5,182 nucleotides of DNA, taken from Rickettsiaceae bacterium (GTDB taxonomy: Bacteria > Pseudomonadota > Alphaproteobacteria > Rickettsiales > Rickettsiaceae). Made by a program: the position numbers and the translations under genes. Below are positions 1-3,464 of this stretch, one piece after another. The notes beneath the pieces are model-generated. The model had not been told where the DNA came from. It ran no database searches and saw only the letters and a program-made list of their open reading frames with translations. The stretch is from NCBI GenBank assembly GCA_021741285.1, contig JAIOYD010000131.1, positions 1-5,182 on the forward strand. The letters run 5' to 3'. Within the stretch, counting starts at the first letter, position 1. Every line of letters starts with the position of its first letter.

Positions 1-2
1 GT

Positions 3-38
3 GCCCTGATGATCATTGGAGAGGGAGGATGTGCGTAA
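3..38 (+). CDS. Possible 3' end of an upstream gene (partial)
   Basis: The window opens inside a reading frame that could be the tail of an upstream gene. Frame 3 reads ALMIIGEGGCA and stops with TAA at 36-38, leaving 24 bases before the next start. Frame 2 (from base 2) is also open, stops at 68-70, and would overlap the next gene by a few codons. Too little is present to choose between them or to suggest a function. The stretch looks less AT-rich than the spacers that follow, which is mild support for coding. Confidence 0.2.
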   Translation, partial: ALMIIGEGGCA

Positions 39-62
39 CTCATCAAGAAGCAAAAAATAATC

Positions 63-407
63 ATGACTAATAAAGAATTCATTAAAGATACTATTGAGTA
101 TTACTGTACAGATTCTACTCGTATTGCAGAAATGGGGCCTATGTACAAGTGTGGCACCCATTATTGCGCTATTGGAAGATGGATTAAGCCAGATAAGTAC
201 TGTAACGCGATGGAGGACTATCCTAATGTAGAATCATTATTACAAGCTTATCCTGATTGCCTGATGGACGAAGTGAAAGATGTGGCCATTGAAGTACTCT
301 CAGAAATGCAACAGATGCATGATTATGTATTAGATCCTTATCGTTTGCCAGAGCACAATCTATTGGAGGTTCAGGAATTCCTTAAGCATCGTGGAATTGA
401 AGTTTAA
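63..407 (+). CDS. Small phage-type protein with a CAIGR motif, function unknown
   Basis: This is a 114-residue protein of unknown function. Its N-terminal half has an amphipathic segment with paired tyrosines (about residues 5-14), then a short loop with Cys30 and Cys35 leading into C-A-I-G-R (35-39), with another Cys at 47. From memory, a similar 'Y…R…C…CAIGR' arrangement occurs in small uncharacterised phage and plasmid proteins; no activity is known to me for that group. The C-terminal half is acidic and helical. The cysteines could bind metal, but the spacing fits no zinc-finger class I can name. The ATG at 63 is preceded by an A-rich AAAAAATAATC and no Shine-Dalgarno sequence, like most starts here. 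It heads a same-strand run of tightly spaced small genes. Confidence 0.75.
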   Translation: MTNKEFIKDTIEYYCTDSTRIAEMGPMYKCGTHYCAIGRWIKPDKYCNAMEDYPNVESLLQAYPDCLMDEVKDVAIEVLSEMQQMHDYVLDPYRLPEHNLLEVQEFLKHRGIEV

Positions 408-428
408 AGGAAATCGGATATAATAAAT

Positions 429-563
429 ATGCTTGTAAAATTACCTCAGAGGAAAATAGATTATAGCTCTTTAACAATAGAACTTGAAGCAAAATATATT
501 TTGTATATTGACGATACATCTATAGAGTACTGTCAGAAGACTATTACTGAAACATTATTATAA
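429..563 (+). CDS. 44-aa hypothetical protein
   Basis: A short open frame begins at ATG 429 (MLVKLPQRKIDYSSL…) and ends with TAA at 561-563. It fits the gap between its neighbours, 21 bases after the upstream stop and 5 bases before the next start. The start has the same A/T-rich lead-in (AATAAATATG) as other starts in the cluster. The peptide is mixed in composition, with charged residues spread along it and a single Cys near the C-terminus, and it has no membrane segment. Composition, position and spacing suggest a real small gene, but I recognise no family, and an untranslated spacer cannot be excluded. Confidence 0.5.
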   Translation: MLVKLPQRKIDYSSLTIELEAKYILYIDDTSIEYCQKTITETLL

Positions 564-568
564 ATCTA

Positions 569-781
569 ATGAATGTAGATATTCATTTATTGCCATGCCC
601 ATCATGCGGATTCGCTCATCCAAAGCTAATGAAGAAGTCTCGACATAAAAAAGACTTAAATACGAAGACTTGGAAAGATGCCTCTGAATTTAGTGTTAAA
701 TGCCCTATGTGCCTTATGCAAGCTGGTCCAATAGAAATGGATTCAGTTTGGCCAGTTAAATGTTGGAATACTCGTAAGTAA
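569..781 (+). CDS. Lar-like zinc-ribbon protein (restriction-alleviation family resemblance)
   Basis: This 70-residue protein has two CxxC knuckles: C10-P-S-C13-G after a short LLP lead-in, and C45-P-M-C48. It ends with a C-W-N-T-R segment (65-69). This order (LxPCPxCG, about 30 residues, CxxC, then a short helix ending in xxWN) is the hallmark of the Lar-like small zinc-ribbon proteins common in phages and prophages. The family takes its name from the Rac prophage protein Lar, which modulates host type I restriction-modification; most relatives are untested. Zn binding by the four cysteines is a confident inference, an anti-restriction role only a possibility. The usual residue before WN (an AIxxWN pattern) is relaxed here to VKCWN. 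The ATG lies 5 bases after the upstream stop. Confidence 0.75.
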   Translation: MNVDIHLLPCPSCGFAHPKLMKKSRHKKDLNTKTWKDASEFSVKCPMCLMQAGPIEMDSVWPVKCWNTRK

Positions 782-785
782 TAAT

Positions 786-968
786 ATGGATACTCATGAA
801 CAAATAAAAAAAAATATTAGTAAAGCAGTAATGGCTCAGTATGGTGCGCTTTCACCCGAAGCTGATGCATTACATGCCCTGTATTTAAATGAAAAGAATT
901 TAAAACATGCATTGGATCTATTAGATACATACTATCAAATGATAGCCAAACAGTATATTAATAAATAA
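786..968 (+). CDS. 60-aa helical hypothetical protein
   Basis: The protein is short and almost certainly all-helical: residues 4-18 (EQIKKNISKAVMAQY) and 24-54 (EADALHALYLNEKN… HALDLLDTYYQMIA) alternate hydrophobic and charged positions. I do not recognise the family. It starts 4 bases after the preceding stop with an AATAATATG context, so translation is probably coupled. Its 3' end runs into an ACAGTATATTAATAA element that recurs near other starts in the cluster, so the last residues (KQYINK) may be shaped by that element. It may be a small protein-interaction module; no function can be assigned. Confidence 0.65.
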   Translation: MDTHEQIKKNISKAVMAQYGALSPEADALHALYLNEKNLKHALDLLDTYYQMIAKQYINK

Positions 969-985
969 ATATATAAAAAAATAGT

Positions 986-1180
986 ATGGAAGAAATTACT
1001 AAAGAAGCTATCGAAGCGGCATTGGCATTGGTAGACTTTGACGAATTTGGAGATCGCACTAATAATAATCAGGCGTGGAGGGATGTATATTATAGGATCT
1101 TTCGTAATTATTGCAAAGATGGGGAAGACGTAGATAGGGCTGCGGCTCGTATCCTTGCTCAAGCCTATCGCTCACGTTAA
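986..1180 (+). CDS. 64-aa hypothetical protein, acidic N-terminus and basic C-terminus
   Basis: The N-terminal third is acidic and helical (EEITKEAIEAALALVDFDEF). The middle carries DRTNNNQAWRDVYYRIF, and the end is an Ala/Arg-rich helix (VDRAAARILAQAYRSR). It looks like a compact helical bundle, and the split charge could suit a protein or nucleic-acid contact, but I recognise no family. The codons are more GC-rich near the end than in the spacers, and the frame is clean, which supports coding. The start follows 17 bases of AT-only spacer ending AAAAAAATAGT, without a Shine-Dalgarno sequence. A 75-residue open frame on the opposite strand (935-1162) is a shadow of this gene. Confidence 0.65.
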   Translation: MEEITKEAIEAALALVDFDEFGDRTNNNQAWRDVYYRIFRNYCKDGEDVDRAAARILAQAYRSR

Positions 1181-1228
1181 AAATATATACTATCGAATAA
1201 TAGAAAAACAGTATATTAAGTAGATAAT

Positions 1229-1444
1229 ATGAACGTAACACGGGAAAAACAAGTACAAGCTGCTATTTACTATAGCAAAAATACTTATAATTTAGAAGAT
1301 CTTAAACCTTTATTTCGTAGAGGTACAGACAGGCTCCAAGATATCCCTGATAGGGCTTGCTCTGTCCTCGCCGCCGAAGTTGAGCGGTTGCGAACCGAAA
1401 TTGCAAAATTACAGTATATAGATACAATAAAAAATAGTATATAA
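1229..1444 (+). CDS. 71-aa protein with a C-terminal coiled coil
   Basis: The N-terminal half is mixed and basic (REKQVQAAIYYSKN… LFRRGTDRLQDIPDR). Residues about 43-62 (ACSVLAAEVERLRTEIAKLQ) form a clear amphipathic helix with Leu/Val/Ile at heptad positions, most likely a short dimerising coiled coil. The two genes downstream also end in such helices, and this whole class of short phage proteins with a Leu-rich terminal helix is functionally unassigned. The start (AGTAGATAATATG) lies 48 bases after the upstream stop, the longest spacer so far, and that spacer includes an ACAGTATATTAAG element. The next gene starts 1 base after this stop. It may be a distant relative of the PRT-type proteins that follow, but it lacks the PRT motif. 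Confidence 0.65.
   Translation: MNVTREKQVQAAIYYSKNTYNLEDLKPLFRRGTDRLQDIPDRACSVLAAEVERLRTEIAKLQYIDTIKNSI
1401..1428 (+). promoter_or_regulatory. Promoter-like TTGCAA-N16-TACAAT
   Basis: TTGCAA (1401-1406) and TACAAT (1423-1428) lie 16 bases apart within the end of the upstream gene. Transcription would begin near 1435, giving a leader of about 11 bases for the gene at 1446. In such AT-rich DNA partial matches are frequent, so this is only a candidate for an internal promoter serving the PRT-coil genes. Confidence 0.3.
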
Positions 1445-1445
1445 T

Positions 1446-1628
1446 ATGACCGCCGCACCTGTTTATAAAACGAAAACTCCGAGAACAGATTCAATCTGGA
1501 ATGCAAATAGTGACACGGAGGGTACTCCTACAAATATCATGAAAATTTATGATGAAATGAGAATGATGGAGTTTGAGATCGCTTATCTTAAAGCTTTGCT
1601 CAAAGACCTAAAATTGCCCGATCAATAA
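1446..1628 (+). CDS. PRTD-motif coiled-coil phage protein (paralogue 1)
   Basis: This 60-residue protein begins with a basic, disordered-looking segment containing K-T-P-R-T-D (10-15), followed by a Thr/Asn/Gly-rich linker and a strongly helical C-terminus (31-57, MKIYDEMRMMEFEIAYLKALLKDL). The TPRTD…helix layout resembles small uncharacterised phage proteins whose helix carries an 'arqLErEl..L' type pattern; I know of no established function. It aligns with the next gene: PRT[D/K]xI[W/Y] at the front, and in the helix K-[I/M]-[Y/W]-[D/N]-x-M-x-x-[M/L]-E-x-E with Leu spaced alike. The two are probably tandem duplicates. The start is 1 base after the upstream stop (TAATATG), implying translational coupling. 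Confidence 0.7.
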   Translation: MTAAPVYKTKTPRTDSIWNANSDTEGTPTNIMKIYDEMRMMEFEIAYLKALLKDLKLPDQ

Positions 1629-1657
1629 CACTCAAAATAAGAGAAAGAATAATAATT

Positions 1658-1867
1658 ATGGAAAAACCACACTTTGTACCACCACGTACTAAAGCTATTT
1701 ATGAAGAATACATAGCGACAAAGGGAATATTCGGATATGACCCATTTAAGATGTGGAATTTTATGGAATCACTAGAAATTGAGAATATTGAGCTCCGTAA
1801 TCGCATCGAGGAGCTAGAGTGCGTGCTGAGTGAAACCATCCTTAATAATATGAGGAAATATGATTGA
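1658..1867 (+). CDS. PRT-motif coiled-coil phage protein (paralogue 2)
   Basis: The 69-residue protein has P-P-R-T-K (8-12), an aromatic linker (IYEEYIATKGIFGYDPF) and a long C-terminal helix (31-65) with regular hydrophobic spacing (…MESLEIENIELRNRIEELECVL), a good short leucine-zipper-like coiled coil. It resembles the preceding gene in order and in residues, though the Asp of PRTD is Lys here, so the pair probably arose by tandem duplication. A homo- or heterodimer between the two is an inference from the coils. The ATG follows AAAGAATAATAATT, a typical lead-in for this cluster. Its TGA stop lies inside a perfect TTGACA hexamer. The 107-residue minus-strand frame across it is a shadow. Confidence 0.7.
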   Translation: MEKPHFVPPRTKAIYEEYIATKGIFGYDPFKMWNFMESLEIENIELRNRIEELECVLSETILNNMRKYD

Positions 1868-1893
1868 CAGCCTTTAAAGTATATAAATATAAT
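1864..1893 (+). promoter_or_regulatory. Consensus promoter-like TTGACA-N18-TATAAT overlapping two gene ends
   Basis: Both hexamers match the housekeeping sigma-70 consensus exactly: TTGACA at 1864-1869 and TATAAT at 1888-1893, 18 bases apart (one above the optimum). The -35 hexamer contains the TGA stop of the upstream gene and the -10 contains the first two bases of the next ATG (TATAATG). RNA made from it would start near 1900, inside the next gene, so it could serve the genes at 2133 and 2420 but not that one from its own ATG. AT-rich lead-ins make chance matches likely, but two perfect hexamers are uncommon. Confidence 0.4.
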
Positions 1894-2143
1894 GAAATGG
1901 AAACCTTTTACAACCATCCCTAAAAATAGAGAAATTTTAATAATATGGGGAAATACGGTTGACGGCCCCGAAGGATATGATATTGTTAAATATGTCAAAA
2001 CAGATGAAAATGGAGATGACATATGGGAAAGTACAAATGGGAGTACTTATCCATCTCAAGAAGATCTAATTTTGGCATGGATGGATCTACCTCAATTCCC
2101 TTATTTCCCTAAGGTATATAAATACAAAACAGATGAAAACTAA
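1892..2143 (+). CDS. DUF551-like phage protein
   Basis: The 83-residue protein opens with W-K-P-F-T-T-I-P-K-N-R-E-I-L-I (3-17) and has a central Trp (45) and a W-M-D-L-P-Q-F-P segment (63-70). The pattern 'W.pi.t.Pk…vl…', then a middle tryptophan, then 'a.Wm.lP..P', is that of DUF551-type proteins, widespread short phage proteins of unknown function. Length is in the usual range, with an added basic tail (KVYKYKTDEN). Family homology supports this ATG even though a promoter-like -10 overlaps it. The 3' end overlaps the next start by 11 bases, so translation of the two is probably coupled. Confidence 0.7.
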   Translation: MKWKPFTTIPKNREILIIWGNTVDGPEGYDIVKYVKTDENGDDIWESTNGSTYPSQEDLILAWMDLPQFPYFPKVYKYKTDEN

Positions 2144-2405
2144 ACTTGTAGAGTGTGATTATATATTTTTTCTAGAAACGAATACAGTATTTGATCTTAG
2201 AAATCCATTTGATTTTTCTGATGGTTTAAAAAAGATAATTGAATTGCCTATCTGTACATGGACTAGAGTAGATGTCGCAATAGGTAGTGAAGTAAAAAAA
2301 CGTGGAGCATCAAATATCCCAACAGAATTAGAGGGTAGATTTTATGAAGTAGATAAAAGCTTTCCTAAAAAATTTAAATTCCCAGTTCTTATTGGATCTT
2401 TATAG
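2133..2405 (+). CDS. 90-aa hypothetical protein
   Basis: I do not recognise this protein. It is mixed alpha/beta in character, with beta-like stretches (LVECDYIFFLETNTVFDL) near the start, a central CTWTRVDVAIGSEVKKRG, and a lysine-rich C-terminus (KSFPKKFKFPVLIGSL). There is no signal peptide and no membrane segment. It begins inside the last codons of the preceding gene (11-base overlap), which suggests co-translation and a related role. Many codons end in A or T, like the rest of the cluster. The frame is uninterrupted and fills the space between its neighbours well, so it is probably real. Confidence 0.65.
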   Translation: MKTKLVECDYIFFLETNTVFDLRNPFDFSDGLKKIIELPICTWTRVDVAIGSEVKKRGASNIPTELEGRFYEVDKSFPKKFKFPVLIGSL

Positions 2406-2421
2406 AATACAATAATACAAT
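2392..2421 (+). promoter_or_regulatory. Weak promoter-like TTGGAT-N18-TACAAT overlapping a start
   Basis: TTGGAT (2392-2397) and TACAAT (2416-2421) are 18 bases apart. The -10 runs into the ATG at 2420 as TACAATG, the same geometry as the stronger match at 1864-1893. It is weak by itself and may simply reflect the AT-rich start context. Confidence 0.2.
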
Positions 2422-2635
2422 GAAAAGTAATTGTAGGGTAGAACTTAAAAAGTGGATCAAAGATATGACTATACGTATTCGTCAGATTAAAAAGGACAAA
2501 GCTAATGCGTATAGAGAAGGGCGATTAGAGGACGCTAAACAGCTAGAGGACGACCATTTACAGCTTAGGCAACATGTATGCCGCCATCACTGGTACGAAG
2601 CCGAAAAGAGAAACAATTTAAAAGAATTAACGTAA
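2420..2635 (+). CDS. 71-aa basic helical phage protein
   Basis: The protein is strongly basic and helical (KKWIKDMTIRIRQIKKDKANAYREG, then RLEDAKQLEDDHLQLRQHVCRHHWYEAEKRN). The alternating basic and hydrophobic pattern fits an antiparallel helical hairpin. The C-terminal LR…CRHHWYEA faintly recalls small phage proteins that end in an 'LR..cRHHl.aY..lRGr' segment, but the glycine-arginine part is missing, so I give it no family name. Its charge would allow nucleic-acid contact; this is only inference. It starts 14 bases after the preceding stop and is the last gene of the tight cluster. Immediately after its stop comes GTTTTCCCCTATATAATAA, part of which recurs at 3089. Confidence 0.65.
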   Translation: MKSNCRVELKKWIKDMTIRIRQIKKDKANAYREGRLEDAKQLEDDHLQLRQHVCRHHWYEAEKRNNLKELT

Positions 2636-2641
2636 GGTTTT

Positions 2642-2655
2642 CCCCTATATAATAA
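2642..2655 (+). repeat. CCCCTATATAATAA motif, copy 1
   Basis: This 14-base sequence is identical to one at 3089-3102. It begins 7 bases after the stop of the gene ending at 2635 and is preceded by GGTTTT. It could be a protein-binding site or a promoter -10-like element (it contains TATAAT); no -35 is obvious. Confidence 0.5.
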
Positions 2656-2705
2656 CCAATAGATAATAATAAAAATAAGATAGGTAATAATAAAGAATCG
2701 GTATA

Positions 2706-2746
2706 TAATAATAAAGATTTTTGTAGGTTGGAATGGGTAATTTGGT
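2706..2746 (+). repeat. LEWVIW repeat, copy 1
   Basis: The block TAATAATAAARATTTTTG…GAATGGGTRATTTGGT occurs here and, diverged and one base shorter, at 2868-2907. Here the frame L-E-W-V-I-W (2728-2745) lies in an open frame from 2656 to the TAA at 2809-2811 that has no ATG. Between copies the six codons differ only at two third positions, TTG/TTA and GTA/GTG, both silent, which hints at past coding constraint. It is probably the relic of a duplicated small gene. Confidence 0.45.
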
Positions 2747-2842
2747 ATTTCGCGGCTTGCACGCCAATTAAAATATTCCCCCATATAAACAAAATCATAA
2801 TAGATATATAATAAAGATTCACTATATAGAGAATAAGTAATA

Positions 2843-2876
2843 TAGTAGATAATAATAATGTAGTAGATAATAATAA
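2843..2876 (+). repeat. Tandem 16-bp direct repeat TAGTAGATAATAATAA
   Basis: Two perfect copies (2843-2858 and 2861-2876) are separated by TG, giving an 18-base period. The second copy extends into a 17-base identity with 2660-2676 (TAGATAATAATAAAAAT). The unit resembles the lead-in to the start at 1229 (AGTAGATAATATG). The junction creates ATG directly followed by TAG (2858-2863). Confidence 0.7.
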
Positions 2877-2907
2877 AAATTTTTGGGCTTAGAATGGGTG
2901 ATTTGGT
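2868..2907 (+). repeat. LEWVIW repeat, copy 2
   Basis: This is the partner of the block at 2706-2746. Its L-E-W-V-I-W codons (2889-2906) are in frame with a longer open stretch, 2877-3074, that ends in the possible small membrane protein. The frame has a TTG at 2883 but no ATG before 2976. The one-base difference just before the conserved codons means the frames differ upstream, so if translated, the start must lie close by. Confidence 0.45.
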
Positions 2908-2975
2908 TGTATTTGGATAGATTATGGTGTCATCCACGTAAAAAAAATAAAAATAACTATCTTAAATCAGAAAAT

Positions 2976-3074
2976 ATGCCCCATTTTATCCCCTATATGT
3001 CACTATCCTTTATTGTTGGTATACTTAATACTCTTTTCTTGATACTTGAATCTATCAGGAAGGATATTGATTAG
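2976..3074 (+). CDS. Possible 32-aa single-pass membrane protein
   Basis: From ATG 2976 a short frame encodes a likely transmembrane helix (FIPYMSLSFIVGILNTLFLI, residues 4-23) followed by a charged tail (ESIRKDID). This hydrophobic core plus polar end is typical of small phage membrane peptides and is not the usual product of AT-rich noise. The lead-in (CAGAAAATATG) is A-rich like other starts. The same frame stays open back to 2877, past the LEWVIW repeat, so a longer product from a TTG at 2883 (63 aa) is possible but has less support. No family is recognised. The ATCCCCTATATG inside it contains one of the recurring CCCCTATAT motifs, which could equally mean that the sequence is regulatory rather than coding. 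Confidence 0.35.
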   Translation: MPHFIPYMSLSFIVGILNTLFLILESIRKDID

Positions 3075-3088
3075 TGTTTTTGTATTTA

Positions 3089-3102
3089 CCCCTATATAAT
3101 AA
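3089..3102 (+). repeat. CCCCTATATAATAA motif, copy 2
   Basis: Exact 14-base match to 2642-2655, again shortly after a stop codon (TAG at 3072-3074) and after a T-rich run. It is followed by alternating TA and ATAGGG, so CCCTAT (3090-3095) and ATAGGG (3111-3116) could pair around an AT-only loop. Confidence 0.5.
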
Positions 3103-3150
3103 TATATATAATAGGGCGCGCACTATATTATACCCTGCATAGCGTTTTAT

Positions 3151-3170
3151 GTATATATAGGTATATATAG
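3151..3170 (+). repeat. Tandem decamer GTATATATAG x2
   Basis: Two perfect head-to-tail copies of a 10-base unit, directly after a GC-containing island (CCCTGCATAGCG). The purpose is unknown; it lies 40 bases upstream of a TTGACA promoter-like site. Confidence 0.6.
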
Positions 3171-3175
3171 GACAA

Positions 3176-3226
3176 ATGAGCGGAAGGAATAGGAAAGCGA
3201 AAAAAAGATTTGACAAGTACGTGTAA
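3176..3226 (+). CDS. Very weak candidate 16-aa basic peptide
   Basis: ATG 3176 opens a 16-codon frame reading MSGRNRKAKKRFDKYV, ending in TAA. It is strikingly basic and is one of the few frames here with a Shine-Dalgarno-like AGGA a few bases upstream of the ATG. It overlaps the TTGACA at 3210, so it could be a leader peptide or, more likely, a chance frame. It is listed only because the charge is unusual for this DNA. Confidence 0.15.
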   Translation: MSGRNRKAKKRFDKYV

Positions 3227-3237
3227 GTGTGTAAACT
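3210..3237 (+). promoter_or_regulatory. Promoter-like TTGACA-N16-TAAACT
   Basis: A perfect -35 hexamer TTGACA (3210-3215) is followed 16 bases later by TAAACT (3232-3237), which keeps the key T, A and final T of a -10. The predicted start is near 3244, upstream of the GC-rich hairpin at 3308-3338. No long gene follows for more than 200 bases, so a short structured transcript or a long leader for the gene at 3465 is implied. Confidence 0.4.
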
Positions 3238-3243
3238 AATTTT

Positions 3244-3351
3244 GTCAGTGATTTGTTGTTTGCGTGTTCATAGTAGATAAACAATGTGTTGTTGTTTGTT
3301 GGGGGTGGCCCGCTCCTTTAAGCCAGAAATGGCAGGGCAATTTTCTTTTTA
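3244..3351 (+). ncRNA. Candidate small RNA or attenuated leader of about 108 nt
   Basis: Between the promoter-like site above and a U-rich tail lies a G/T-rich segment (several TTGTTGTTTG runs around an AAACAA that could pair with one of them), then the only GC-rich stretch of the region. GCCA-GAAA-TGGC (3322-3333) is a perfect 4-bp hairpin with a GNRA-type GAAA loop. It is nested in GCCC (3308-3311) and GGGC (3335-3338), and is followed by AATTTTCTTTTT. This looks like a terminator-type end. The same segment holds a 22-codon frame from ATG 3284 (MCCCLLGVARSF…) to TAG 3352, so a peptide is the alternative. No known RNA family is recognised. Confidence 0.35.
3308..3350 (+). terminator. Possible terminator: nested hairpin with interrupted U-tract
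   Basis: A GCCC/GGGC outer stem enclosing the GCCA-GAAA-TGGC inner hairpin is followed directly by AATTTTCTTTTT. The inner stem is short and the outer pair is separated from it by ten bases on the left, so strength is moderate. The U-tract is broken by AA and C. It could terminate or attenuate RNA from the 3210 promoter before the gene at 3465. Confidence 0.35.
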
Positions 3352-3425
3352 GATTTAGTTGCAAGAGTTATTTTTACTTAATAAGCGATAATGATATTTT
3401 TTCTGATGGTTATTATGATATTAAT

Positions 3426-3453
3426 TTGGTGTAAACAAAACTAGCACCATAAT
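3426..3453 (+). promoter_or_regulatory. Weak promoter-like TTGGTG-N16-CATAAT
   Basis: TTGGTG (3426-3431) and CATAAT (3448-3453) stand 16 bases apart. Transcription would start near 3460, only a few bases before the ATG at 3465. The -10 is good but the -35 is poor, and AT-rich DNA gives such matches often. Confidence 0.25.
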
Positions 3454-3464
3454 ATTTAATATGT

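Larger units (their letters stand above)
2636..3209. other. AT-rich low-complexity region with dispersed repeats, mostly non-coding
   Basis: This stretch is dominated by TATATA, TAATAA and GATAATAATAA runs, separated by a few islands of GC-containing sequence. It holds a direct repeat (2843-2876), a pair of diverged repeats (2706-2746 and 2868-2907), four CCCC[T/C]ATAT motifs (starting near 2642, 2779, 2990 and 3089), a GCGCGC palindrome (3116-3121), and a tandem GTATATATAG decamer (3151-3170). Apart from one possible 32-aa membrane protein I see no convincing gene. Possible roles are regulation, a replication origin (easily unwound AT-rich DNA with repeats), or decayed duplicated genes. The Ile/Tyr-rich open frames on the minus strand are compositional artefacts. 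Confidence 0.6.

Noticed and set aside
1699..2022. Minus-strand frame of 107 residues
   Set aside because: It lies across two good + strand genes with recognisable motifs (PRT-coil and DUF551-like), and its Ser/Ile/Phe-rich translation looks like a shadow.
2565..2937. Minus-strand open frames of 85 and 116 residues rich in Ile and Tyr, with an internal KIFIIIY repeat
   Set aside because: They arise from the TAATAA/TATATA low-complexity DNA and from the reverse complement of the two LEWVIW repeats. They overlap the end of a well-formed + strand gene and have no plausible domain.
2636..3200. CRISPR array
   Set aside because: The repeats are short, AT-only, unevenly spaced and have no spacer-like unique sequences of constant length.
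3308..3338. tRNA-like or known riboswitch fold in the GC-rich island
   Set aside because: There is no T-arm GTTCRA sequence, no acceptor pairing and no recognised riboswitch core; only two short nested stems can be drawn.
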